A program made the translations under genes and the position numbers. Below are positions 40,801-50,267 of a stretch of DNA of 64,000 nucleotides, in pieces. The notes beneath the pieces were generated by a model. That model was not told where the DNA came from, did not search any database, and saw only the letters and a list, made by a program, of their open reading frames with translations. Every line of letters starts with the position of its first letter. Within the stretch, counting starts at the first letter, position 1. The stretch is from Leishmania infantum JPCM5 (taxonomy: Eukaryota; Euglenozoa; Kinetoplastea; Trypanosomatida; Trypanosomatidae), in NCBI RefSeq assembly GCF_000002875.2, contig NC_009392.2:418501-482500 (forward strand). The letters run 5' to 3'.

Positions 40801-41579
40801 CGGCCTGGCGCGGTGCCGAGGCGTACCACTTTCTGCTCATGTGCCAGCAGCAGATTGCAGATAAGAACTTCAAGGCCGCCCTTGTGCTGGCGATGCGCCT
40901 CATGGAGTACGACGACCTGGTGGCGCCGGTGGACAGCTACAGCCTGATTGCCTTGACGGCGTACCTTGTGAAGAACTACGGTCTCTGTAGCAAGGCATTC
41001 GCGCGGCTCGAGCAGGCGGAGCGCAACGACGAAGCTGGCGGGGCGGCGGCAGCGGCAACGACACAGTTGGAGAACTTCTCTCTAGACCTCGATGTGACGC
41101 AGCGTACGATGGCGGGCACGTGCGGCGGGTCCACCGGCGGTGGCACCGGCATGCTTAGCGGTGGCGGCGGCTCTGCGCTATCGGGCACCACGACGTCTCT
41201 TCAGCTCACGAACCCAGGCAAGGGCGTGACGCGCATGGCGCCCATGACGTACCCGACCGTGAGCCTGCGCGACCCGCCGCGCCCCTTTGCCGACCTCGCG
41301 AGGCAGATTTTCATGACTTACTCGCCGGTGGATACGTCGGTGGACTCGGTGCCATGCCCCACGTGCGGCAGCTTCAACAAGGAGTGGGCGCAGCGCTGCA
41401 TCAAGTGTCAGCAGCCCTTCAACACGTGCATGGTGAGCGGCTGCGCCATCGCAAGCGAGGACGGGGCGTGGCAATGCCCCGTGTGCCACCGCAAGGCGCT
41501 GGAGGCGGTCGTGGACAAGTACCGCAACTGCCCGCTCTGTCACACACCCAAGAAGGGCCGCGCGCGCCGCGGAATTTGA
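37836..41579 (+). CDS. Intraflagellar transport protein IFT121 (WDR35 homologue)
   Basis: 1247 residues. The N terminus MFVYLSKRIAMPNGVKV, followed by WLACGGEKGLLKVLKV, is the highly conserved start of WDR35/IFT121. Two beta-propellers (about 1-330 and 340-660) carry WD-type blades. A long TPR-like alpha-solenoid follows (about 690-1080, for example VNAYYRRFDEAERLYKDVD and QKWSKAAQYYTQCRHY). After a Gly/Ser/Thr-rich linker comes a C-terminal zinc-binding region (about 1174-1241) with four CxxC pairs: CPTC, CIKC, CPVC and CPLC. IFT121 is a subunit of the IFT-A complex, which drives retrograde transport and membrane-protein entry in the flagellum. Codons are strongly G/C-ending. The start was set at the conserved Met; the upstream frame is spacer-like. 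Confidence 0.92.
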   Translation: MFVYLSKRIAMPNGVKVTSIAWSEGQGWLACGGEKGLLKVLKVDGGPQGQRSGGLSSSQTLEGHDTTVDLVTWNQQYCKLTSSDVSGRIIVWMLHKGMWFEEMVNNRNTSRVVDFAWSPSGTKICIAYEDGAVIVGGVEGNRYWGRELPYKLAKVCWSADGHSILFGTATGDVYVHDASSGAQLSQVEVQCNDGKALSPLAGLSWHPAWVERPEPLATLAICYQSGKMQLMTSIGDETPRLMDSDFPVHFVSWNSSGTVLAAAALTPATAEDAPTVVTQFFSNEGVHLRTLRVAGKQCGGITWEGGGLRVAIAVDSSVYFANVRPSYKYCYFKKTVVFAFTMPDKVEESVMFWNVNTNERRTKSVRGLQYLSACKDACVLVSRPDAAQQQRMIQLVNAIGSPLETRFIDMELYTYDMNSSVVVCCGDESIYIWQFRDPGTAVDALDPVSMQASRAESQERVIHIGDIVRSDTAPTMKVRSALTNDLICAMCVSETHMFVALESGTLHVYQLSPLQLVSKYILPTRAQSMAVNCNSTQLAVIDLGCITSVYSIEREKFSLVPCKAEPIDGVELKDVWNLRWAVDDPHRFAVMEKTRMLVYNHGVAEEPVQSCANLCKFKSLKIRTLQLDELLLDPERPRKDYVVDFEAQLLREMRAVLRDGTAKEAYEFAESHNIKKLWELLAEHTLFQLDFTYAEVAFIHCKDYPAIQFVKRVRSLDDPKKQLAEVNAYYRRFDEAERLYKDVDRKDLALDLRYRLGDWFGVVRLVQEGGGDEALLLQAWENIGDHYASRQKWSKAAQYYTQCRHYRKLAHVFYIIEDYEMLTQLISMAEHDKELMVTLGNMLLTVGLAEEAAKAFVAASEPRMAVNGCVQVNMWDRAIALAEEHRLEDVGQLLEKYAKYLIHRERLTEAIELYRKAGKHDEAATLLAQLGKRAALSDPLKAKKFYVLSALEVQKYRTTAIALNRDGVEVVREMLNKDRSTVSERTLDAAWRGAEAYHFLLMCQQQIADKNFKAALVLAMRLMEYDDLVAPVDSYSLIALTAYLVKNYGLCSKAFARLEQAERNDEAGGAAAAATTQLENFSLDLDVTQRTMAGTCGGSTGGGTGMLSGGGGSALSGTTTSLQLTNPGKGVTRMAPMTYPTVSLRDPPRPFADLARQIFMTYSPVDTSVDSVPCPTCGSFNKEWAQRCIKCQQPFNTCMVSGCAIASEDGAWQCPVCHRKALEAVVDKYRNCPLCHTPKKGRARRGI

Positions 41580-42765
41580 TCGGAGGCGTGTGTGCGTGCG
41601 CGCGGGTTTGTCTTGGCGATGTAGTATAGAGAGCCCTATTCGTGATGGGTGACGGAGAGAGAGCATTAAAGACTTTATAGTGGGCGGTGGCGGGCATGGG
41701 CAGCGCCAGCGGATGCGTGCCTGCGCGTCTTCTCTACTTTGCCTTCTACTCTCGCTTTTTCCCCTTTCTTCGTTTTCATTTCGCGTACGCATTTGTGTCT
41801 GTGCCCGCGTGTGCGTGCGGTGTTAGCGCGACGGTGCTGATAGTGATGATGATGTACTTTTCTTCTTAGAGCCAAGCATGACTACACAGCCGCACACGCA
41901 CGGACAAGAGTGTGCGTGTGCGTGCGCGTCTCTATCCCGATCACCACACAAGCGATCAAGCCAAGCCGACGAGGACGAACAAGACTGGGCGCTAACGCCC
42001 AAACAGACGTGTTCGGTCTTCAAGGTGTGCGCTCGGGTGTCTGCGTGTGTCTGTGTGTAGGGGGCAGATGGGAGAGAGAGGACAGTGGTGATGGAGGAGT
42101 GCTGCGCGCGTGCATCAGCACGCGCATCCGTTTCTCTGTAGGCGAGTGCGTGTGTTTGTGTGTGCCCGTTCTGGAAGTGCTCCCCCTTCACTCTTCTCCA
42201 GTTCGCCACCACGAACCTTGAGTGACGTACTTGGCCGAGCCCGATGTCCCAACGTACGCGTATCTATGTGCTTGTTCTTGAGCTTGGCATGCACAGTTTC
42301 GATGTAGACCACATGAGTACCTTCTCTCTGCCTTTACGTCTCCCCCCCATTCCCCCACCATCACGCACGCACCACGCACGCACTCATGCACATGCACACA
42401 AGCACCACAAGCACTGTCACGCTTTCTAGGCTGGATTAGAGGCAGATGTCTCCGTGGGGAGACTACACAAAGCAGCACTGAGGCAGAGTTCAACATCTTG
42501 CGATACGCACAGCGATACCAGCGGCGGCGACAGCGTGCACGCGCGTGGGTGCACACAGACTTGACCCTCTCCGAGAGAAGAGGGGCGACCGTCTGTGTGT
42601 GTCGCCTGCCCTCCTCTCTTTGCTGTCCCCCCCCCCCCACACACACACATCTTCACCGTTCCGCTTCCACTTATCTGCCTCGCTCTCGTCTGCGAGTGCT
42701 CTGCTGAAGCCTCTTGGGTAGTACAGCCCCCCCCCTCCTGTCGCTAGTGCCTCTTACCGAAAGCC
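41580..42765. other. 1.19-kb spacer
   Basis: Purely low-complexity: GT/CA-rich stretches and C/T tracts (41737-41780, 42327-42360). A C-run followed by (CA) lies at about 42628-42649, close to the next gene. No gene supported. Confidence 0.45.
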
Positions 42766-43353
42766 ATGTTCCGACACACCGCGCGCCGCATGTCGAGCCT
42801 ATCGAGTTTCACCGGGATCGAGGTTGATCCTTACACGGCGAAGTCGATGTTTTTGTTTGGGTTCATTGCGTCTGTCGGCTTCTTGTCTGTCTACTCCGTG
42901 AAGGAGACGAAGAAGGCGGGGCCGATCGAGTTGCCGGAGGAGCTTGAAGCGCAGCGGCAGCGACACAACGATCCGCGGCGACCGCCGTGGCCGCTGCTGC
43001 ACCAGCGCGTCGTGCTGCTCCGAGAGGGCAAGGGCGCCCCCGAGGATATCGCGCTCATGTGGGAGCAGACGAAACACTACTACCCGGCGGACTGGCTGAT
43101 CCCGCTGGAGCTCACGCAGGTGCTCAAGTACTCGAGCGGGAAGTACCTGCAGACGTATGTGGCAGATCCGGACGAGATGCGCAAGGAAGTGCTGATGCAG
43201 CTGCTGAACGTCAAGTACGGCCGTGTCAGTGATCCCAAAGGCGGGCGAGTGAACAAGGATGTCGAGGAGATCATCTCCATGGCGGTCGACGACCTTGAAA
43301 ACATGGACCTGAACCCGTCCGCGGACGCGGTGCTCATCCCGACCCACACGTGA
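42766..43353 (+). CDS. Small single-pass probable mitochondrial membrane protein
   Basis: 195 residues. A basic N terminus (MFRHTARRMSSLSS) suggests mitochondrial import. One hydrophobic segment lies at about 27-45 (SMFLFGFIASVGFLSVYSV). The rest is soluble and charged, with conserved-looking strings such as HYYPADWLIPLELTQVLKY and the C-terminal MAVDDLENMD. Size, single TM near the N terminus and basic leader are typical of kinetoplastid-specific subunits of respiratory complexes or ATP synthase. No specific family is recognised. SIDER-like copy D lies about 490 nt downstream in sense orientation, so this mRNA may carry it in its 3'UTR. Confidence 0.75.
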   Translation: MFRHTARRMSSLSSFTGIEVDPYTAKSMFLFGFIASVGFLSVYSVKETKKAGPIELPEELEAQRQRHNDPRRPPWPLLHQRVVLLREGKGAPEDIALMWEQTKHYYPADWLIPLELTQVLKYSSGKYLQTYVADPDEMRKEVLMQLLNVKYGRVSDPKGGRVNKDVEEIISMAVDDLENMDLNPSADAVLIPTHT

Positions 43354-43840
43354 CACGCGTAGATGCGAACCTGACACTGGGCCGTACGAATGCAGGGAGA
43401 ATACACAGAAAAGAGGCAGCGAAAATGCGGTGTGGTCTGCGCTACTGTTGCCGATAGCTTTCATGTTGGCCGTGCACATGCGTGTTTCATGCGCGCATGC
43501 ATCTCTCCCCCTCTCTTGTGTTGCTCTCGCTGTTGCCTGTTCTGTCGTGCTGACCGCTCAGCGAGGGCTAATCTGACCTTCTACTCGCACCCTCACACTG
43601 CCAAGCCCACACACAGCTACAAACTACAACTGAGGACACCGGCATTGCTACGCGTGAGCACTTCGAGCTCATGCGTGCGCGAGTGCGTGTGAGCGTCTCT
43701 CCTCTCGTCCATCCTACCGCTCCAGCACGTCCACACCTCCCCCACCTTTGCCGCCTGCATCGTGCGCTGCTGCTGCTGCTATCCCTCTCTTCGCTCACGC
43801 TCGGACTTTGGCCCTCCCCCCCACGCGCTAGCCTCCTTTA
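43354..43840. other. Spacer between small membrane protein gene and SIDER copy D
   Basis: Mixed C/T-rich DNA without a gene. It probably forms the start of the 3'UTR of the gene at 42766. Confidence 0.4.
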
Positions 43841-44580
43841 TGACGGGGGGGGTACACCTCGGCGCGATATCGCGCGGTCCAGTACCCACGCTCTGTGTGT
43901 GGGGAGTCGCGAAGCAGCCCCGCATCCCCTGCCGAATGCCGAACCGCTCCTGGTGGTGACAGGGCCAAGCACCTACGACGTGGGGAGGTGAGCGCGGCTT
44001 ACTGCCACTGATGTCGGCGGCGGGGTCCTGGGTGGCGCTGCCTCGGAGCGACCTGCGGCTGTGAGTAGGTCTTTATCACCCATATGGTGGGCAGGGCGTC
44101 CACGTGACCCGCGCGTATCCGACCGGGCCCTCACACGGCGCACTGGTGTGTGTGGGTGTGGGGGCCGAGCCCCCCGAGGGGCGGGAACGCACCAGGCGAT
44201 GGGGCGTGTGGCCGGCCGGTGGGCAGAGCGGCGCCGGCCTCGTGCACCCTGGCGGAGAATGGCCGCGCGGAAGAGAGAGCTCGCACGTACGCCTCTTCCG
44301 CTGCGCTCCCTGGCGTTCCTCTCTGTGCCCCATTTCCCTCGACCCTTTCCCATCTGCTCTCACGGACTCTCTCCCACGGCATGCACACGAGCACGCCCAC
44401 AGGCATACGCGGGCTCACGCAGCTGCTCACTTGTTTGGTTGGCCCGCCTGCCGCTCCTCCTCGTGCACACCTCCCCCTTTTATCCTGTCTCTCTCACTCG
44501 CTGTAGACGTCTGCTCACGTGCTTTCTCTCCCCCATCTGCCGTATGCATGTGTGTGCATGCGTGTGTGTGCCCGCGTCTG
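43841..44580 (+). mobile_element. SIDER-like element, copy D, with duplicated 3' flank
   Basis: The core (43841 to about 44272) matches copies E and F. It starts with a G-run, then GGTACACCTCGG and a 14-bp palindrome GCGCGATATCGCGC (43862-43875), then a part homologous to copies A-C (GTGACAGGGCCAAGCACCT). The next about 308 bp (to 44580) are shared with copy E but not F. D and E differ at only a handful of positions plus two G in the first run. Sense orientation. Known SIDER2 elements in Leishmania 3'UTRs promote mRNA decay; whether this copy does so is inference. Confidence 0.7.
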
Positions 44581-45018
44581 TCTCTCCCAGCATGAGGGCG
44601 TGTACTCTCCTCACTCCACCCCACCCCATCATCCTCTCTCCTCCCCATCCGGTGACTGTCGTTGCCCTTTCGACTGCCTTACTGCAGTGCATGAATAGAC
44701 GCACACACCCACACAAATATGTGCATGGACTCGTACTCGGCACTGGATGCGATGCAGCCGCAGCGAAAGGGATTGGAATGGCGAGAGAGCCCCTGGTGCG
44801 TGTGGGCGTGGGGGGGTTCACTGCACGCCATTGCCTGACTCTTGCGTAGGGTTTCTTCACGTCGCTTATCCTCGTTGTTTTTCACATTCGGTGTCGAGGC
44901 ATCCGTCGATTGGGTGTGCGCATGTCCGCTGGTGGGGGGCCTGTGTAGCCTCCTTTGTTGTTGTTCTTGTGCGCCTCCATCCACTGTTGAGTCGTCTTTC
45001 GCTTGCCGCTGCGGCGAG

Positions 45019-45059
<41 letters not shown>

Positions 45060-45749
45060 CAGGTGTGCGCACTCACAGAGGAATATAACGTAAAACCGTC
45101 TACCTTGTACTATCACGACTGCAACGTGCTAGGGCGCTCGAGTGTAGAGGCAGCGGGGGGGGCGGCGGTGGCTGCTCGATGCTCTCTGCTTGCACACAGT
45201 CACAGGGAGAGACCACGCAACTCTGTTTGACAAGCTGCTCGGCGTCTCGCTAGGTACGCACCGTCTCTCTGTCTACCTGCGTGTGCGCACATCCACGGTT
45301 CGTGTTCTGGTAGCGCGACATCCCCGCGATGATTATCGACTTGCTTGTTCTCCCTCACTGCGGCTGCTGCTGCTTCCCTTTGACTGCGCAGCTTCGTTGC
45401 TTTTTTCTGTTACGCGACGCGCACTCACGGCTTCTTTCCCACGCACCCCATGAGCCTCTTCCAACCTCTCCTCTGAGGCTCCCCTCGTCTCCTTCTCACC
45501 CTTAAACTTCTTCATGAGCGGTCTCGTGCCTTCGCTCGCGCACTCCGCTTTCTGTGGATGCCTACCCTCCGTCTTCCACGTCCTCTCACGTGCTCGCAGA
45601 GAGGCACATACACACCCACCCACACGCACGCACAGACACGCTCACAAAACTGCATAGGAGAGGACAGTGGCATCATCGTTGGTGTGCGTGTGCTGTCCTC
45701 TGCTACGTAGGCGGCTGTCACTCTCTACCTCTCTCTCCTTGGTCGATCG
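44581..45749. repeat. 1.17-kb spacer with long (CA)n
   Basis: A pure (CA)16 run spans 45022-45053. C/T-rich tracts lie at 45457-45505 and 45721-45741, just before the next ATG. No gene supported. Confidence 0.5.
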
Positions 45750-46934
45750 ATGGAGCCGCACATGACGTCTCTCGTGTTGCGCCGCGACCTCTCCCTGGAG
45801 GTACCGAAGCTGTTGATTGGCGCGGTGCAGCCGTACCAGACACTCGCCGGCCCCGCGCTCACCACGTCCTTCCTGCATCAGCCAGACCTCCTTCCGTTCC
45901 AGCGGACCGCCTTCTCGCACGCTGCCATCGCACCGCTGTACTTCCACACGCTGCTGCACACCCTCGCTGAGTTTGCCGAGACGCCGCGCGCGGTCCAGTA
46001 TAGTGCAGTGAAGCTGCGCCACGCCCCCAAGGCCGACTTCTGGGACTCCGTCGGCACGCTGAACTGTTTCTACTACTCTGCCCATGCACCTTATGGGGCA
46101 CCGGCAGAGGCCTCCGTTTTGGACCAGCATCCGGCTATGGGGGCCGTGGAGCTCATGCGCCCGGGACACCGCATGGAGAGCGACGTTAAGCTGACGCTCT
46201 TCAACAACTCCCACCAGCCCATCGCGTCGATGCTGATGACCGGCCCGAAGGGCGCAACGCGCGAGGCTGACGACGACGCGATAGAGAGTAGTCAGGACAC
46301 CTCCTCCACTTCCCCTCACGCGAGGACTGCCTTTCCGTATGTGGCGCCGCCCACCAAGGAGACCGCGTCCGCTAGCGACTGCCTCTCTGCCGTCATGATC
46401 GGCGGCACACGAGTACACGGCGGCCTGTACGGTGATCTGATGCCTATGGAGGGCGGTGGCGGCTTTGGACAGCGTGCCTGTTACCGGGTAGAAGATGCCG
46501 CCGCGTCCTCGCCGTCCCCGAATGACCGAAGCCGGGTCAGCGGGACGGAGGCAGCGGCTGAAGAACGTACCGCCTCTTCGTCGGCGCCCACCGTCATGCC
46601 GCCGTGGGTGCTCTACGACTGCGTTCAGCGATTTTTTCTCCGGCTGCATCGCAGCGGCGTCTTCGGCGGTGATGCAGCCATTGCACCGACGGAGGGGTGG
46701 CGTGTCTCGGCTCACCACGTCGTACAAACCGAGGATGCGGTCTTTGACGTTCCGGTGGAGGTGGTCTGCGCCGTGCCGCGTGTGTACCCGAGCTACAGAT
46801 TGCCGCCATGGAGGCATCGGCTGGGACTTCCCGCCATTCCCAACGGCGCCGCACCATGTGTGAGTCTGCGCTGTGAGACGCGGCAAGGTGGCCGGCTTAT
46901 TTCCACTGGTGTTTACTTCTTTACTCGGTGGTAA
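45750..46934 (+). CDS. Conserved hypothetical protein bracketed by SIDER copies D and E
   Basis: 394 residues, no TM segment or signal peptide evident. The N-terminal half (1-165) and C-terminal quarter (about 285-394) look folded, joined by an Asp/Ser/Ala-rich linker (about 170-280). The patterns FLHQPDLLPFQRTAFSHAAI, FHTLLHTLAEFAE and, near the end, GGRLISTGVYFFTRW faintly recall hotdog-fold thioesterase-like proteins with two hotdog units. The resemblance is too weak for a call. Nearly identical direct repeats D and E stand on either side, so this gene could vary in copy number by repeat recombination. Confidence 0.7.
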   Translation: MEPHMTSLVLRRDLSLEVPKLLIGAVQPYQTLAGPALTTSFLHQPDLLPFQRTAFSHAAIAPLYFHTLLHTLAEFAETPRAVQYSAVKLRHAPKADFWDSVGTLNCFYYSAHAPYGAPAEASVLDQHPAMGAVELMRPGHRMESDVKLTLFNNSHQPIASMLMTGPKGATREADDDAIESSQDTSSTSPHARTAFPYVAPPTKETASASDCLSAVMIGGTRVHGGLYGDLMPMEGGGGFGQRACYRVEDAAASSPSPNDRSRVSGTEAAAEERTASSSAPTVMPPWVLYDCVQRFFLRLHRSGVFGGDAAIAPTEGWRVSAHHVVQTEDAVFDVPVEVVCAVPRVYPSYRLPPWRHRLGLPAIPNGAAPCVSLRCETRQGGRLISTGVYFFTRW

Positions 46935-47558
46935 CGAGGACGCGGATTCATGGATCGTGTGGGGGCCTGGGCTGCCGTCGAGGTGGTGTCGTATGGCCAC
47001 TCTGCTTCCTCCCTCGATGCTCTCGCCTCTGCCGCTGCCGAAGTCGCCAGCACCTGCTTCACGCCTCTTTGTTTGGATTTCGTCTTTACAGTCTGCACTG
47101 CGCTCTCTTGCGCTTGGCGTTACATGCGCGCATGTGTGGGGGTGTACACGCACACGACGGAGCACAACGTTCGTGTTCGAGTTGTTGAATGACCCAAACG
47201 GCAACTCGGGGCACCTCCGCGATTGAGCAGACGCTACTTTCTTCAGGCACCTAAGCATCTCACGCTTGCCGCTTCTCGTTACTTTCATCAGCCTCTTTCC
47301 ACTGACGGGGCAGGATATGTGTTGTCGTGTACGTCGCCGCACAAACATGTGCGGCGAGTAACCTCATCCGCGTCCTTACGCAAGCACAGGACTCTTCTCT
47401 GCCGGAATGCCGCTCACCGTCTCTTTCTCTCTCGCCGCCAGCGGTGCCAGTGAGCGACTGCGAGGGGTCGAGCACGACGACGTCTTCGCTGGGCCTCATA
47501 CTCCCACTCGACATCCGCTGCCTCACATTGTTCTCCCCCCGTCTGCGCCTCTCCCCGG
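46935..47558. other. Spacer between hypothetical gene and SIDER copy E
   Basis: No gene seen; moderately G/C/T-rich. Probably 3'UTR of the gene at 45750. Confidence 0.4.
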
Positions 47559-48296
47559 TGACGGGGGGTACACCTCGGCGCGATATCGCGCGGTCCAGTA
47601 CCCACGCTCTGTGTGTGGGGAGTCGCGAAGCAGCCCCGCGTCCCCTGCTGAATGCCGAACCGCTTCTGGTGGTGACAGGGCCAAGCACCTACGACGTGGG
47701 GAGGTGAGCGCGGCTTACTGCCACTGATGTCGGCGGCGGGGTCCTGGGCGGCGCTGCCTCGGAGCGACCTGCGGCTGTGAGTAGGTCTTTATCACCCATA
47801 TGGTGGGCAGGGCGTCCACGTGACCCGCGCGTATCCGACCGGGCCCTCACACGGCGCACTGGTGTGTGTGGGTGTGGGGGCCGATCCCCCCGAGGGGCGG
47901 GAACGCACCAGGCGATGGGGCGTGTGGCCGGCCGGTGGGCAGAGCGGCGCCGGCCTCGTGCACCCTGGCGGAGAATGGCCGCGCGGAAGAGAGAGCTCGC
48001 ACGTACGCCTCTTCCGCTGCGCTCCCTGGCGTTCCTCTCTGTGCCCCATTTCCCTCGACCCTTTCCCATCTGCTCTCACGGACTCTCTCCCACGGCATGC
48101 ACACGAGCACGCCCACAGGCATACGCGGGCTCACGCAGCTGCTCACTTGTTTGGTTGGCCCGCCTGCCGCTCCTCCTCGTGCACACCTCCCCCTTTTATC
48201 CTGTCTCTCTCACTCGCTGTAGACGTCTGCTCACGTGCTTTCTCTCCCCCATCTGCCGTATGCATGTGTGTGCATGCGTGTGTGTGCCCGCGTCTG
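47559..48296 (+). mobile_element. SIDER-like element, copy E, with duplicated 3' flank
   Basis: Nearly identical to copy D over 738 bp, including about 308 bp beyond the core (47989-48296). The core (47559 to about 47988) also matches copy F. A few bases 5' of the core (CCCCGGTGACGG) are shared with F but not D. Visible differences from D include C/T changes near 47650 and 47668 and GAT for GAG near 47884. Sense orientation, about 625 nt after the stop of the hypothetical gene and 250 nt before the RNF10-like gene. Confidence 0.7.
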
Positions 48297-48545
48297 CGTC
48301 CCTACACGCGTACGTCCGTCCGCACGTGCACCGCCATCTCCACAGGCGCACTGCTGCAGCGGCGCACTCAGCTCGAGTGCTAGCGAAGATTCTTTTTTAC
48401 TCTTTAGTCGTTGTCTCACACACACTCACGCAGACGGTGTGTGTGCGTGTGTGGCCGAGGCATTGGTGTAGGTGCGCATCGAGCAACGGGTACGCGTAGA
48501 CGGCGAGGGTTCAGTTGTTTGGTTAGACAACGTGCAGTGGCACCA
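48297..48545. other. Short spacer before RNF10-like gene
   Basis: A T-rich run (TTCTTTTTTACTCTTTAG) ends in AG at about 48406-48407, about 140 nt before the ATG at 48546, and is a plausible acceptor. Otherwise unremarkable. Confidence 0.4.
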
Positions 48546-50267
48546 ATGCCGCGGCCGAAGAAGGGCGGCGGGCGAGGGAAGGTCGTGAAGAATATCTGGG
48601 ACATCGCCGACTTACAGGCGGCGGCCCTGGGAAACAGCGGCAGCGGCGGGGCTGGTGAGCGCCCGTCCACCGCCACCACCGCGGCGACCTATCGCCGCCC
48701 ACGGCCGGTGCGGCATGTCGACCCCGCCGTGCTGAGGCGCGCCTTCATGCTGCAGAACTTCCAGTTCATCCTTCGCGCCGAGCTGCTGACGATCACGTCC
48801 ACGCAGGGGCTGCCTCAGGGCCAGCGCCGGCTGATGGAGTGCATCCAGCTCAGCGACAGCCTCGTGCCGTGGGAGGTGGTGCACTCGGTCGTCATGCGGG
48901 CCACTCCTGAGGAGTTCCAGTGCCCCATCTGCATGGAAATGCCGACAGCACCGCGCATCACGGAGTGCGGGCACGTCTACTGCCTCCCGTGCATCCTACA
49001 GTACATGAGCCGCCAGAAGGCGGCCGGCGCGCAGCGCAAGTGCCCGATGTGCCACGACCTTCTCACGCCCTACACGCTGCGCCCCTGCGTGCTGCAGTCG
49101 GTGCAGCCGCGGAGGGTCGGCGCGCAGGCCCGCTTTGACCTCTTCAAGCGGCACCGCAACTCGTGCGTGCTGCGCCGCTCCGACGACCCCTTTCTGGCGG
49201 CACCGCCGCCGCCGTCCTCGGCGAAGGCCGTGGCGATCCACCTCCCAGCCTACATGGAGCCGATGTCGTGCCAGAGTCGGTACGTGATGACAACCCCGCA
49301 GTACGAGGCGGGGCAGCGCTACGCCGACTGCGCCGGTATTTCGGAGCGGATGCGCGAGCTGGAGCAGCTGACGCAGCCGCTGAGCGAGTCCGACGCGGAG
49401 GTGGAGCGATTCTTGCTAGAGGCGCTGAACGAGGTGACCAAGGAGCCGAAGGGGCTGCCGCTGTCGATGCTGCGCAACTCGCCGCCCATGGCCCCGCGCC
49501 CCGTCACGACTCCGGAGGGCGAGGGCGACCACCTCGAGCTGTACGCCGACGGAGAAGGGCAGCCGTACTACCTGCACATGTTGACCGTGAAGATGCTCAA
49601 GCACGATGCGAAGCTGCGCAACGCCGCACTGCCCGACACGGTCACCGGCATGATTGAGGAGGTTGTCACGATGGAGCAGACGGAGGAGACGCGCCGCATC
49701 TACAAGGTCTTTTCGCACGTCCCACTGCACGGCATGATCAAGCTGTGCGTCGTCAACGTGGATCATCTCGTCCTGCCGGAGACCCGCGCCGCTTTTGCCG
49801 CCGCGCTGCAGAGGATGGCGAGCGACAGGGCGCAGCGCCGACACCGCGACGACCGCGCCGCCAGCGAGGATGCGTCGTGGAAGCAGTACTTGATGAGGTA
49901 CAGCAACCGCAGCGGTGACTGCCTGGGCTTCTCGCCGGACACGGCGCCGTCGGACTTCTCCATCGACACGGAGAGCCTGCCGTACCTGAAGCTCCCCTCG
50001 ACGGGCTCCGCGGGCAGCGACCACGGGCTGCCGCCCAACACGCTCGACACGCGCCAGCGTGCCACGAAGCGACAGGATATGCAGTCGCTGCTCGTCGACT
50101 CGGCCGTGGAGCCTCCGTCACGCGGCGACACAGCAACGGCGAAGACCTCCAGCACCATGGCGGCCGGCTGCTGGGCTCAGGGGAGTGCGACCAAGCTCTT
50201 TGCCAAGGCGGAGCGGAAGGAGGCGACGAAATCGACGTGGGGCGGACACGTGTTCAGCCCCAAGTAG
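48546..50267 (+). CDS. RNF10-like RING finger protein (putative E3 ubiquitin ligase)
   Basis: 573 residues. The start ATG gives MPRPKKGGGRGKVVKNIWD, with a basic N-terminal tail; the frame upstream is spacer-like. A C3HC4 RING spans about 126-169 (CPICMEMPTAPRITECGH, CLPC, CPMC). The preceding helix (SLVPWEVVHSVVMR) and the following strand (LRPCVLQSVQPRRVG) are placed as in RNF10/Mag2 proteins, whose RING follows a DWxxVExV segment. In yeast and animals RNF10/Mag2 ubiquitinates 40S ribosomal proteins in stalled-ribosome quality control (family knowledge). Whether this protein does so is inferred. The C-terminal half contains a region with an MTVKMLKHD-like core (about 340-420) and a Ser/Thr-rich tail. 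Confidence 0.8.
   Translation: MPRPKKGGGRGKVVKNIWDIADLQAAALGNSGSGGAGERPSTATTAATYRRPRPVRHVDPAVLRRAFMLQNFQFILRAELLTITSTQGLPQGQRRLMECIQLSDSLVPWEVVHSVVMRATPEEFQCPICMEMPTAPRITECGHVYCLPCILQYMSRQKAAGAQRKCPMCHDLLTPYTLRPCVLQSVQPRRVGAQARFDLFKRHRNSCVLRRSDDPFLAAPPPPSSAKAVAIHLPAYMEPMSCQSRYVMTTPQYEAGQRYADCAGISERMRELEQLTQPLSESDAEVERFLLEALNEVTKEPKGLPLSMLRNSPPMAPRPVTTPEGEGDHLELYADGEGQPYYLHMLTVKMLKHDAKLRNAALPDTVTGMIEEVVTMEQTEETRRIYKVFSHVPLHGMIKLCVVNVDHLVLPETRAAFAAALQRMASDRAQRRHRDDRAASEDASWKQYLMRYSNRSGDCLGFSPDTAPSDFSIDTESLPYLKLPSTGSAGSDHGLPPNTLDTRQRATKRQDMQSLLVDSAVEPPSRGDTATAKTSSTMAAGCWAQGSATKLFAKAERKEATKSTWGGHVFSPK

Noticed and set aside
45642..47348. Antisense open frame of 568 codons
   Set aside because: It overlaps the sense hypothetical gene at 45750, would oppose the direction of all other genes, and its translation is Arg/His-rich with no domain.
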